Assembly (NCBI RefSeq): GCF_026168515.1
Contig: NZ_CP093443.1
Coordinates: forward strand, 1,364,001 to 1,428,000
DNA from: Brevibacterium spongiae
GTDB lineage: Bacteria > Actinomycetota > Actinomycetes > Actinomycetales > Brevibacteriaceae
Direction: 5' to 3'
DNA length: 64,000 nucleotides
Part shown: piece after piece, positions 42,288-50,788 of the stretch
Position numbering within the stretch: position 1 is the stretch's first letter
Layout of the letters: every line of letters starts with the position of its first letter
Notes under the pieces: generated by a model
What the model was told of the DNA's origin: nothing
Seen by the model: the letters and a program-made list of their open reading frames with translations, nothing else
Databases searched by the model: none
Program-made: the position numbers and the translations under genes

Positions 42288-43010
42288 GTGCGAGCAGACG
42301 GCCGTCAGGCAGACGAACTCCGTGAAGTCAGGATCACCCCCGACTGGATCAACACCGCCGAAGGTTCGGCACTGATCGAGTTCGGCAACACCCGCGTCCT
42401 CTGCGCCGCCTCCCTGACCGAAGGCGTGCCCCGCTGGCTCAAGGGCCAGGGCCGCGGTTGGGTCACCGCCGAATACGCGATGCTGCCGCGCGCCACGGAC
42501 TCCCGCAGCACCCGCGAATCCGTCAAGGGCAAGCAGGGCGGACGCACTCACGAGATCTCGCGCCTCATCGGCCGCAGCCTGCGCGCGGTCATCGACATGG
42601 AGAAGCTCGGAGAGAACACCCTCGTCCTCGACTGCGACGTCCTCCAAGCCGACGGCGGCACTCGCACCGCTTCCATCACCGGTGCCTATGTGGCGCTGGC
42701 CAAGGCCATCGACAAGGGACGGTCGACCGGTCTCATCCCGGCCGCTCACAATCCGATCGTCGACTCCATCTCCGCCATCAGCGTCGGCATCATCGACGGA
42801 CAGCCCCTGCTCGATCTGCCCTACGTCGAAGACTCGCGCGCCGAAACCGATATGAACGTGGTGATGACCGGTTCGGGCAAGTTCGTCGAGGTCCAAGGCA
42901 CCGCCGAAGGTGCACCGTTCGACCGGGACGAGCTGGGCAAGCTCCTCGACCTGGCGGCCCACGGCTGCACCGAACTCACACGCATCCAGTCCGAGGTGCT
43001 GAAGGGATGA
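42288..43010 (+). CDS. rph: Ribonuclease PH
   Basis: 240 residues, phosphorolytic 3' exoribonuclease that trims tRNA 3' ends. Begins [21 protein letters not shown]; further signatures [68 protein letters not shown] at 42288 with AAAGAGG upstream gives the family length; an in-frame GTG at 42219 overlapping the previous stop would add 23 Asn/Thr-rich residues without homology. Stop overlaps rdgB (ATGA). Confidence 0.95.
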   Translation: MRADGRQADELREVRITPDWINTAEGSALIEFGNTRVLCAASLTEGVPRWLKGQGRGWVTAEYAMLPRATDSRSTRESVKGKQGGRTHEISRLIGRSLRAVIDMEKLGENTLVLDCDVLQADGGTRTASITGAYVALAKAIDKGRSTGLIPAAHNPIVDSISAISVGIIDGQPLLDLPYVEDSRAETDMNVVMTGSGKFVEVQGTAEGAPFDRDELGKLLDLAAHGCTELTRIQSEVLKG

Positions 43011-43612
43011 CGACCTTCGTCCTCGCCACCCACAATGAGGGCAAGAAGCGGGAGCTGTTGGCGATCCTCGGACCCGCCCTCGGCGCACGCACCCAGGTGC
43101 TGACCGCCGGCGAGGCGGGACTGGCCGATGTCGCCGAGACCGGAGTGACGTTCACCGAGAACGCCCTCATCAAGGCACGTGCCGCCGCAGCAGCCACCGG
43201 ACACACTGCGATCGCTGATGACTCGGGCATCAGCGTCGACGTGCTCGGCGGGGCACCGGGCATCTTCTCCGCCCGCTGGTCCGGGACCCACGGCGACGAC
43301 CAGGCCAACCTCGAACTCCTGCTCGCGCAGCTGAGCGACATCTCCGCCGAACACCGGAGCGCGCAGTTCCGGTGCGCGGCAGCCGCAGTGACCGCCGACG
43401 GACGCGAATTCACCACCGAAGGCATCATGCCCGGACGCTTGGCGACGGCCCCGGCGGGTGAGAACGGATTCGGCTACGACCCGATCTTCGTTCCCGACGG
43501 GTCGACGCTCAGCGCCGCACAGATGAGCCCCGAGGAGAAGAACTCCCGTTCACACCGCCGCGCAGCCTTCGACGCTCTGGCCGAGATCCTCGCCGCCGAA
43601 CCGAACCTCTGA
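43007..43612 (+). CDS. rdgB: XTP/dITP pyrophosphatase
   Basis: 201 residues, Ham1/RdgB family, hydrolyses dITP, XTP and other non-canonical purine nucleotides to keep them out of DNA. Motifs: [74 protein letters not shown] overlaps the rph stop by 4 nt. The rph-rdgB pair is conserved widely in actinobacteria. Confidence 0.96.
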   Translation: MTTFVLATHNEGKKRELLAILGPALGARTQVLTAGEAGLADVAETGVTFTENALIKARAAAAATGHTAIADDSGISVDVLGGAPGIFSARWSGTHGDDQANLELLLAQLSDISAEHRSAQFRCAAAAVTADGREFTTEGIMPGRLATAPAGENGFGYDPIFVPDGSTLSAAQMSPEEKNSRSHRRAAFDALAEILAAEPNL

Positions 43613-43740
43613 CAGACGGACGCCTCCCGGTCTGACGAACCCGGCCTGACAGACGGACGCCTCCCGGTCTGACAGTCAGACGCCTCCGGGTCTGACGAAC
43701 CTGGTCTGACGGGTCCGGCCTGCTGAACCCGGCCTGCTGA
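43609..43740. repeat. Direct repeat cluster after rdgB
   Basis: A 28-nt unit starting CTGACAGACGGACGCCTCCC occurs twice without change (43609-43636, 43646-43673, period 37). A third, altered copy (CTGACAGTCAGACGCCTCCG...) starts at 43669, and shorter pieces (GGTCTGACG, GGCCTGCTGAACCC twice near 43716-43741) follow. The first unit overlaps the rdgB stop. No coding potential. Confidence 0.75.
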
Positions 43741-43863
43741 ACCCTCCCGCCGAATCCAGGATGTGGTCTCAGGCGCCTCACCTGGTGAGAGTTTCGGATA
43801 CACTGACGATGCTTGAGTGTTGGTCAACGACCCCTTTCACGGTCGGCGAATTCGAGGAGAACA

Positions 43864-45369
43864 ATGAAGACTCCGCGCATCATGTCGTGGGTGGCCGCAG
43901 CGGTGGCCACGAGCCTGCTGCTGACCGCGTGTTCGGCCGGAGCCTCCGACTCCGGCGACGACGCTGAGCAGAAGGATTCGATGAGCGTCGCCTTCACCGC
44001 CGAGCCCGTCAACCTCGATTTCACCTCCACCTCCGGTGTGGCCATCCCCGAGGCTCTGATGGAGAACGTCTACGAGTCCCTCGTCCGCCTCGACGGAGAC
44101 GGGGAGATCCAGCCGGCGCTGGCCAAGGACTGGACACTGTCCGACGACCGCAAGACCTACACCTTCCAACTGCAGGACGGCGTGAAGTTCTCCAACGGCG
44201 CCGACCTCACCAGCGAAGACGTGAAATTCTCGTATGAGCGGGTGCAGAAGGACTGGAAGAACGCGCTGAAATCGAAGATGGACATCGTCAAATCCATCGA
44301 CACCCCGGACGACTCCACCGTCACGATCGAGCTGAAGAAGCCATCGAACACGTGGCTGTTCAACCTCACCAGCCTCGTGGGCGCCGTCTTCGACACCGAA
44401 GGCACGAAGGACCTGGCCAACGAAGCGATCGGCACCGGTCCCTTCGAGATCGAGAAATTCACCCGCGGACAGACGATCGACTTCGCCGCCAGGGACGACT
44501 ACTGGGGCGAGAAGCCGGCACTGAAGACGGTCCAGTTCAAATACTTCAAGGACGCGGTCTCAGCCTCGAACGCACTGAAGTCCGGAGAGATCGACCTCGT
44601 CTCCAATCTGCAGGCACCTGAACTGGCGGGTGAGTTCCAAAGCGACGACTATCAGATCGTCTCCGGCACCACGAACGGCGAAGTCGTGCTGTCGATGAAC
44701 AACGCGGACGGCATCTTCAAGGACAAGAAGGCCCGTGAGGCCGTCATGTACGCCATCGACCGCAAGGCCGTCCTCGACACCGCCTGGGCCGGCTACGGCG
44801 AGCTCATCGGTTCGATGGTCCCACCCACCGACCCGTACTACGAAGACCTCACCGGGGTGTGGAAGCACGACCCGGAGAAGGCCAAGCAGCTGGTCGCCGA
44901 CGCCGGCATCAAGGGCGAGGAATTCTCCTTCACCGTGCCGAACCTGCCGTATGCCAAGGCGATCTCCGAAATCGTCTCCGCCCAGCTCGAGGAGGTCGGA
45001 CTCAAAGCGAATATCGAGACCCAGGAATTCCCGGCCGTGTGGTTGGACAAGACGTTCACCGAACACGACTTCGACATGTCGGTGATCAACCACGCCGAAC
45101 CCCGCGACATCCTCACTGTGTTCTCCAACGACTACTACATCGGCTACGACGATTCGACGACCAAGAAGATCGCGGAGAAGGCCGACACCGGCACGGAGGA
45201 GGAGTACATCTCCGGGATGAAGGAGATCGCGAAGACGATCACCGAGGATGCCGCCTCGGACTTCCTGTTCCTCTTCCCGAACCTCGTGATCGCCAAGTCC
45301 GACATCGAGGGCATCCCCGCCAACAGGGTCTCCGATGCGTTCAAGATCGCCGATCTGAGCTGGAACTGA
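43864..45369 (+). CDS. ABC transporter substrate-binding lipoprotein (family 5, peptide type)
   Basis: 501 residues. Signal peptide with lipobox LTAC (Cys23), so exported and lipid-anchored to the outer face of the membrane. The rest is a family 5 solute-binding protein (DppA/OppA/NikA type): LVRLDGDGEIQPALAKDWTLSDDRKTYTFQL, KFSNGADLTSEDVKFSYERV, GTGPFEIEKF. ATG at 43864 has GAGGAG upstream. First gene of a full importer operon; ligand is probably a peptide or amide but cannot be read from the sequence. Confidence 0.93.
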   Translation: MKTPRIMSWVAAAVATSLLLTACSAGASDSGDDAEQKDSMSVAFTAEPVNLDFTSTSGVAIPEALMENVYESLVRLDGDGEIQPALAKDWTLSDDRKTYTFQLQDGVKFSNGADLTSEDVKFSYERVQKDWKNALKSKMDIVKSIDTPDDSTVTIELKKPSNTWLFNLTSLVGAVFDTEGTKDLANEAIGTGPFEIEKFTRGQTIDFAARDDYWGEKPALKTVQFKYFKDAVSASNALKSGEIDLVSNLQAPELAGEFQSDDYQIVSGTTNGEVVLSMNNADGIFKDKKAREAVMYAIDRKAVLDTAWAGYGELIGSMVPPTDPYYEDLTGVWKHDPEKAKQLVADAGIKGEEFSFTVPNLPYAKAISEIVSAQLEEVGLKANIETQEFPAVWLDKTFTEHDFDMSVINHAEPRDILTVFSNDYYIGYDDSTTKKIAEKADTGTEEEYISGMKEIAKTITEDAASDFLFLFPNLVIAKSDIEGIPANRVSDAFKIADLSWN

Positions 45370-45381
45370 CACCTCTGCTCC

Positions 45382-46329
45382 ATGCTCAACTATGCACTCA
45401 GCCGCGCGATCCAGTTCGCGCTCTCCCTCCTCGTCGCCTCGGTGGTGGTCTTCGCTCTGATGAGCCTGCTGCCCGGCAATGCCGCGCAGGTGGCGCTGGG
45501 CACGAACGCCACCCCCGAGGCGGTTGCGGCGTTGGAAGCCCAGTACGGGCTTGATCGCCCACCCGTCATCCGATACTTCGACTGGGTGGGCGGCATGCTC
45601 GGCGGTGACTTCGGCACCTCCTACGTCACCGGGGCCGCGATCACTCCCGTCATCATCGACAGCGTCCAGGTCACCGCGATCCTCGTCATCGCCGCCATCC
45701 TCCTGTCGATCCTCATCGCCGTGCCCCTGGGCACCTTCGCCGCACTCGAACAGCGCAGCTGGATCGGTGTGACGATCTCGGCAGCCAGCCAGATCGGGAT
45801 TGCGATCCCGAACTTCCTGGCCGCGATCATCCTCGTCATCATCTTCTCCCTCACCCTCGGCTGGTTCCCATCGCAGGGCTGGATGGCCCCGGTCGAAGGG
45901 ATCGGCGGGTTCTTCCTGCGCCTCGTCCTGCCCGTGGTGTCCCTGGCACTCGTGCAGGCGGCGATCCTCACCCGATATGTGCGTTCGGCTGTGCTCGATG
46001 TCATGCGCGAAGACTATATCCGCACCGCCCGCGCGAAGGGGCTGACGAGGACGAAGGCGCTGTTCGCGCACGGTCTGCGGAATGCGGCGATTCCGGTCAT
46101 CACCGTCGCCGGCGTCCAACTGGCCACCCTGCTCGTCGGGGCCGTGATCATCGAACAGATCTTCGTCCTGCCCGGGATCGGGTCCGAGCTCGTGCGCGCC
46201 GTGGCGAACCGCGACCTCGTCGCCGTTCAGGGCATCGTCATGGTCCTCGTCCTGCTCGTGCTCATCATCAACCTCATCGTCGACATCCTCGTGCCCGTCG
46301 TCGACCCCCGGATCAGGAACGCCGCATGA
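45382..46329 (+). CDS. ABC transporter permease (DppB/OppB type)
   Basis: 315 residues, about six membrane helices. The binding-protein-dependent permease signature that contacts the ATPase (EAA loop) is YIRTARAKGLTRTKALFAHGLRNAAIPVI. N-terminal LLPGNAAQVALG and GGDFGTSYVTG are typical for DppB-like subunits. Its stop overlaps the second permease start by ATGA. Confidence 0.94.
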   Translation: MLNYALSRAIQFALSLLVASVVVFALMSLLPGNAAQVALGTNATPEAVAALEAQYGLDRPPVIRYFDWVGGMLGGDFGTSYVTGAAITPVIIDSVQVTAILVIAAILLSILIAVPLGTFAALEQRSWIGVTISAASQIGIAIPNFLAAIILVIIFSLTLGWFPSQGWMAPVEGIGGFFLRLVLPVVSLALVQAAILTRYVRSAVLDVMREDYIRTARAKGLTRTKALFAHGLRNAAIPVITVAGVQLATLLVGAVIIEQIFVLPGIGSELVRAVANRDLVAVQGIVMVLVLLVLIINLIVDILVPVVDPRIRNAA

Positions 46330-47258
46330 GTCAGACCCCCACCAATCCCCGCGACGAGGCCGCGGTCGACATCCACGCAGCGACCGCCTCGGCGAGGGGT
46401 GCCGCGGGCACCTCACGGAAGTCGCTGCGGCTCAACGCCTCGATGATCATCGGCGCCTGTCTTGTCCTCCTCATCCTCGGACTGGCGCTCGTCTCCTTCA
46501 TCTGGACGCCCTACGACCCGAGCGAGATCGACCCGGCCGCACGCCTGCAGTCGGGCAGCCTCGCCCACCCGTTCGGCACGGACAGGTTCGGTCGTGACAC
46601 GCTGACCTGGGTGATGTACGGCGCCCGGATCACCCTCCTCGTCGGGGTCGTCGCCGTCGCCATCGCTCAGCTCATCGGCACCCCCATCGGCATCATCGCG
46701 GCCCTCTTCGCCAAACAGCCGTGGGGTGTGTGGATCGACGCGGTGATCATGCGCGCCAACGACATCCTGCTGGCATTCCCGGCGCTGCTGCTGGCCATCA
46801 TCTTCGCCGCCGTGTTCTCACCGGGAACGGGACCGGCGATGATCGCCGTGGGCATCGCCGCGATCCCCGGATTCGCCCGTGTGGCGAGGTCCGGGACGCT
46901 GCAGGTGCTCGGATCCGAATATGTGCGGGCGGCACGGGCGTCGAATCGGCGGGTCCCGGCGATCGCGGCCGTCCACGTGCTGCCGAACATCGCCGGCATG
47001 GTCATCGTCCAAGCCTCCGTGGCGTTCGCGATCTCCGTCCTCGCCGAGGCGGGGCTGTCCTTCCTCGGGCTCGGCACCCAAGCCCCGGTGCCCTCCTGGG
47101 GACGGATGCTCCAGGAGTCCCAGCAGTTCCTGTCCACCCATCCCGAACTCGCCCTGTGGCCGGGCGTTTTCATCGCACTCGCCGTGCTCGGGTTCAACCT
47201 CCTCGGCGATGGGCTGCGCGACCGGTTCGATCCGAAGATGGAGGCCAAGCGTGCCTGA
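46326..47258 (+). CDS. ABC transporter permease (DppC/OppC type)
   Basis: 310 residues, about six membrane helices, with a 35-residue hydrophilic N terminus. HPFGTDRFGRDTLTWVMYGARITL is the DppC-type hallmark; EYVRAARASNRRVPAIAAVHVLPNIAG is the EAA loop. Pairs with the preceding permease. Overlaps the ATPase gene start by 8 nt. Confidence 0.94.
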   Translation: MSQTPTNPRDEAAVDIHAATASARGAAGTSRKSLRLNASMIIGACLVLLILGLALVSFIWTPYDPSEIDPAARLQSGSLAHPFGTDRFGRDTLTWVMYGARITLLVGVVAVAIAQLIGTPIGIIAALFAKQPWGVWIDAVIMRANDILLAFPALLLAIIFAAVFSPGTGPAMIAVGIAAIPGFARVARSGTLQVLGSEYVRAARASNRRVPAIAAVHVLPNIAGMVIVQASVAFAISVLAEAGLSFLGLGTQAPVPSWGRMLQESQQFLSTHPELALWPGVFIALAVLGFNLLGDGLRDRFDPKMEAKRA

Positions 47259-49089
47259 GAACCTGCTCGAGGTCGACGGCCTCACCATCACCCCCGCCGG
47301 TGCCGAAACCCCCGTGCTCCACGACGTCAGCCTGTCCCTGGCACCGGGGGAGCGGGTCGGGCTGATCGGCGAATCAGGGTCCGGCAAGTCGCTGACCGCC
47401 CAGTCCGTGATGGGGCTCCTGCCCGACGAGCTGCACGCACGCGGGCACGTGCAGCTGCAGGGCCACCACGGAAACCTCCTCGACGCGAACGAGAAGACCC
47501 TGGCCGGACTGCGATCGGACATCGTGTCCATGGTCTTCCAAGAACCCATGAGCGCACTCAACCCGCTCATGCGCATCGGCGACCAGATCGCCGAGGTGCT
47601 GCGCATCCACGGCAAGGCTCCGCGCGCACAGATCCCGGCCCGGGTGGGTGCGCTGCTCACCGATGTGCGCATGCCCGACCCCGACAGCGCCCGCTTCGCC
47701 TATCCGCATCAGATGTCCGGGGGACAGCGACAGCGGGTGATGCTGGCGATCGCGCTGGCGAACTCGCCGCAGCTGCTCATCTGCGACGAACCGACCACCG
47801 CCCTCGACGTCACCGTGCAGCGGCACATGCTCGACCTCATCGCCGAACGGGTGGCGGCCGTGCACGCCGGGCTGCTCTTCATCACCCACGACCTCGCCGT
47901 CGTCGCCGGAGTCTGCGACCGGGTCATCGTCATGTACCAGGGACGCATCGTCGAGACCGGCACAGTGACCGAGATCTTCACCGACCCGCAGCACGAATAC
48001 ACGCGCGGGCTCCTGGCTTCCTCGGATCTGGAGGCCACCGACGACAACGGTCGCCTCTTCACCCTCAGGACCGCACTCTCCTATGCCGGTCCGGTCGCAT
48101 CGCCGGGGGAGGCGGACTCGAAGGCTGCACACGCCGGTGCTGCCGGCGAGGCAGGTGCGACCAACCAGAACGACGCGCGCCGACCCGCAGGGGAAGTCAC
48201 CGCGCCCGGGAACACCGCACACGGGAACGGTGCTTCCGGGAACGTCGCGACCGACGATGACGGTGGAGCCGCCTCGGCGAAGGATTCCGTGCCTCTCATC
48301 GACGTGACCGATGTGACCCGAGTATTCAAGGGTCGGGGACTGCTCGGCAGGCGTCGAGCCGATGTCACCGCGCTCGGCGGCGTCGACTTCAGCGTCGCCG
48401 CCGGGGAGCGGCTGGGCATCGTCGGCGAATCCGGATCGGGGAAGTCGACGCTGCTGAATATCCTCTCCGGGCTCGACCGGCCCACCACCGGGCATGTGCG
48501 CGTCGGCGACATCCGCGTCGAGGCAGCAAGCTCGCAGGCGCTGCGCACTCTGCGGGAGAACCTGCAGATCGTCTTCCAGGACCCCTTCGCGTCTCTGGAC
48601 CCGCGCATGCGTGTCGCCGACATCGTCGCCGAACCGCTCATCGCCGCCGGAGTCGACAAGGACGAACGGATGAGCCGTGTCGAGGAGATGATCGCAGCCG
48701 TCGACCTCGACGCGCACTCCCTGGGCCGTTACCCGCATCAGTTCTCCGGCGGACAGCGGCAGCGGATCTCGATCGCCCGGGCGCTGGTGACCAGACCGCA
48801 GATCCTCATCGCCGACGAACCGGTCTCGGCCCTCGACGTGTCTGTGCGTGCACAGGTGCTCAACCTGCTCACGGACCTCGTCGACGACTACGCGCTCACC
48901 CTCCTCTTCGTCTCCCACGACCTCGGCGTGGTCAAGCACCTGTGCTCGCAGCTCATCGTCATGAAGGACGGTCGGATCGTCGAATCCGGGGCGACCGAGG
49001 ACATCTATGCCAACCCGCAGCAGGAGTACACGCGAAAGCTCATCGCGGCGACTCCGAACCTGACCGACGCGCTCGCCTCCAGCGGCTGA
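47251..49089 (+). CDS. Fused dual ATP-binding ABC protein (DppD-DppF type)
   Basis: 612 residues with two complete nucleotide-binding domains in one chain. Domain 1: Walker A GESGSGKS (40-47), signature MSGGQRQRV, Walker B LLICDEP. Domain 2: Walker A GESGSGKS (392-399), signature FSGGQRQRI, Walker B ILIADEP. They are joined by an Ala/Gly/Asn-rich linker (~277-348) that looks disordered. Energises the peptide-type importer encoded just upstream. GTG start at 47251 overlaps the permease stop; the family homology (LLEVDGLTI) begins right there. Confidence 0.93.
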   Translation: MPENLLEVDGLTITPAGAETPVLHDVSLSLAPGERVGLIGESGSGKSLTAQSVMGLLPDELHARGHVQLQGHHGNLLDANEKTLAGLRSDIVSMVFQEPMSALNPLMRIGDQIAEVLRIHGKAPRAQIPARVGALLTDVRMPDPDSARFAYPHQMSGGQRQRVMLAIALANSPQLLICDEPTTALDVTVQRHMLDLIAERVAAVHAGLLFITHDLAVVAGVCDRVIVMYQGRIVETGTVTEIFTDPQHEYTRGLLASSDLEATDDNGRLFTLRTALSYAGPVASPGEADSKAAHAGAAGEAGATNQNDARRPAGEVTAPGNTAHGNGASGNVATDDDGGAASAKDSVPLIDVTDVTRVFKGRGLLGRRRADVTALGGVDFSVAAGERLGIVGESGSGKSTLLNILSGLDRPTTGHVRVGDIRVEAASSQALRTLRENLQIVFQDPFASLDPRMRVADIVAEPLIAAGVDKDERMSRVEEMIAAVDLDAHSLGRYPHQFSGGQRQRISIARALVTRPQILIADEPVSALDVSVRAQVLNLLTDLVDDYALTLLFVSHDLGVVKHLCSQLIVMKDGRIVESGATEDIYANPQQEYTRKLIAATPNLTDALASSG

Positions 49090-49110
49090 GGCGGCCGGGA
49101 CGACGGAGAC

Positions 49111-49150
49111 CGGTCGGGTGCATGACACGCAGTCGTGCATGCACCCACCG
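49111..49150 (+). terminator. Bulged hairpin between ATPase and amidase genes
   Basis: CGGT-GGGTGCATG-CACG pairs with CGTG-CATGCACCC-ACCG around a CAGT loop, 17 bp with two single-base bulges. Lies 21 nt after the ATPase stop and 44 nt before the amidase start, with no T-tract. Could be a partial terminator or an mRNA-stabilising element that lowers amidase expression relative to the transporter. Confidence 0.5.
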
Positions 49151-49193
49151 GAGCTGCGGGACACGGTTTCACCATCGAGAGAAAGGGCAGGAT

Positions 49194-50612
49194 ATGGACA
49201 GCACGACGCTTGCCGATCACACCGCATCCGACATGGCCGTCGGCTTCGCCAACGGGGACTTCGATCCGATCGAGGTCCACAGCGCGGTCGTGGACCGCAT
49301 GGACGACTGCGAACCGACGATCAACGCGCTCTTCCACCGCGATGACGAACGCTCCCGGACCGCTGCCGTGGCCAGCGCCGCCCGGTGGAGGGAAGGGCGA
49401 CCGCTGAGCGATCTCGACGGTGTGCCGGTGACCATCAAGGAGAACATCGCTCGCCGCGGTGTGCCCCTGCCCAGCGGCCACGCTTGGGTGGAGATGCCGA
49501 TGTCTGCCCATGACGCGCCGATCACACAGCGTCTCGAAGAGGCCGGTGCCGTCATCCTCGGCTCCACGACGATGCCCGACTGGGGCATGCTGTCCTCGGG
49601 CGTGTCCTCGCTGCACGGCGTCACCCGCTCACCGCTCGACCCCGCACTCACCACCGGCGGCTCGAGCGCCGGTGCCGGAGCGGCCGCGGCCGCCGGATAC
49701 GGGCCCATCCACATCGGTTCGGACATCGGCGGATCGATACGCCTGCCGTGCACATGGCTCGGGCTGGCCGGCCTCAAACCCAGCTTCGGCCGGGTACCGC
49801 TCGACGCCCCATACCTCGGCCGGTGCGCCGGACCGCTCGCACGATCCATGGCTGATGTGAAAGCGGCCATGGACATCATCTCCGCACCCGATGACCGGGA
49901 CTATTCGCGGCTGCCGCGGTTCGCCGCCGATGAGACGCAGTCCCTGCCGGGAAACGCTGTGCCCGAGTTCGATCCCCGCGGACTGCGCATCGGGCTGCAA
50001 CTCGACGCCGGCTGCGGTGTGGCTCCCGATGCCCAGGTGGTCAAGACCATCACCGAGGCGGCTGACCGTTTCGCTGCTGCCGGTGCTGAGGTCGTCACCC
50101 TCGACCCGTACATCGACGACGCACTGCTCCACGATATGGACCGGTTCTGGAGAGTGCGGTCCTGGGGCGACCTCAAGGCGCTGCCGGTCGAGGAGCAGGC
50201 GCTCATCCTGCCCTATATCCAGCAGTGGGCGCAGGACGGAGCCGACGTCAGCGGAGTCGAACTCATGCGCTGCTATCACAGCGTGCAGGAGATCCGCCGC
50301 CGCACCATCACCGCCACCGCCGGGTTCGATCTGGTCATCACGCCGACCTCACCGGAGGCGGCGTTCCCGGCCGAACAGCCGATGCCCTATCCGCGGGCGC
50401 ACGAACCGATGGGGCACATCGGATTCACCATGCCCTTCAACATGTCCGAACAGCCGGCCGCGACGGTGCTGGGCGGATACACGGACGACGGCCGCACCAT
50501 AGGCGTGCAGATCGCCGGGAAGCGCTTCGCCGACGAATTCGTCATGGCCGCCGGCACCTGGTTCGAAGCCGCCGCAGGAATCGAGCGCCCGGTGAGGGCC
50601 GCGATGGGCTGA
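49194..50612 (+). CDS. Amidase (amidase signature family)
   Basis: 472 residues, amidase signature enzyme with the Ser-cisSer-Lys triad visible: Lys82 in VTIKEN, Ser157 in TTGGSSAG and Ser181 in SDIGGSIR. Hydrolyses amide bonds to acid and ammonia; aliphatic amide, acylamide or peptide amide substrates are all possible. ATG at 49194 has AAAGG upstream. Same direction as the ABC importer, 104 nt after it, so it probably acts on the imported compound. Confidence 0.9.
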   Translation: MDSTTLADHTASDMAVGFANGDFDPIEVHSAVVDRMDDCEPTINALFHRDDERSRTAAVASAARWREGRPLSDLDGVPVTIKENIARRGVPLPSGHAWVEMPMSAHDAPITQRLEEAGAVILGSTTMPDWGMLSSGVSSLHGVTRSPLDPALTTGGSSAGAGAAAAAGYGPIHIGSDIGGSIRLPCTWLGLAGLKPSFGRVPLDAPYLGRCAGPLARSMADVKAAMDIISAPDDRDYSRLPRFAADETQSLPGNAVPEFDPRGLRIGLQLDAGCGVAPDAQVVKTITEAADRFAAAGAEVVTLDPYIDDALLHDMDRFWRVRSWGDLKALPVEEQALILPYIQQWAQDGADVSGVELMRCYHSVQEIRRRTITATAGFDLVITPTSPEAAFPAEQPMPYPRAHEPMGHIGFTMPFNMSEQPAATVLGGYTDDGRTIGVQIAGKRFADEFVMAAGTWFEAAAGIERPVRAAMG

Positions 50613-50624
50613 GCCGTCTCGCCG

Positions 50625-50676
50625 ACGAAGGCGGGCCCGCAGCAACCGGAATCGGCTGCTGCGGGCCCGCCTTCGT
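50625..50676 (+). terminator. 20-bp stem terminator after amidase
   Basis: Arms 50625-50644 and 50657-50676 are exact complements (ACGAAGGCGGGCCCGCAGCA) with a 12-nt loop, 12 nt after the amidase stop. Ends the transporter-amidase unit. Confidence 0.88.
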
Positions 50677-50788
50677 GCACTCGGTGGCCTGGGGAGGTGG
50701 CCTCCTCGGGGAGGGGCTCAGAACCTCGGCGAGGTGACGGACACAGCGGCCCGACCGCCTCGGCGAGGTGGCCGGGCCTCTGCGTCGG

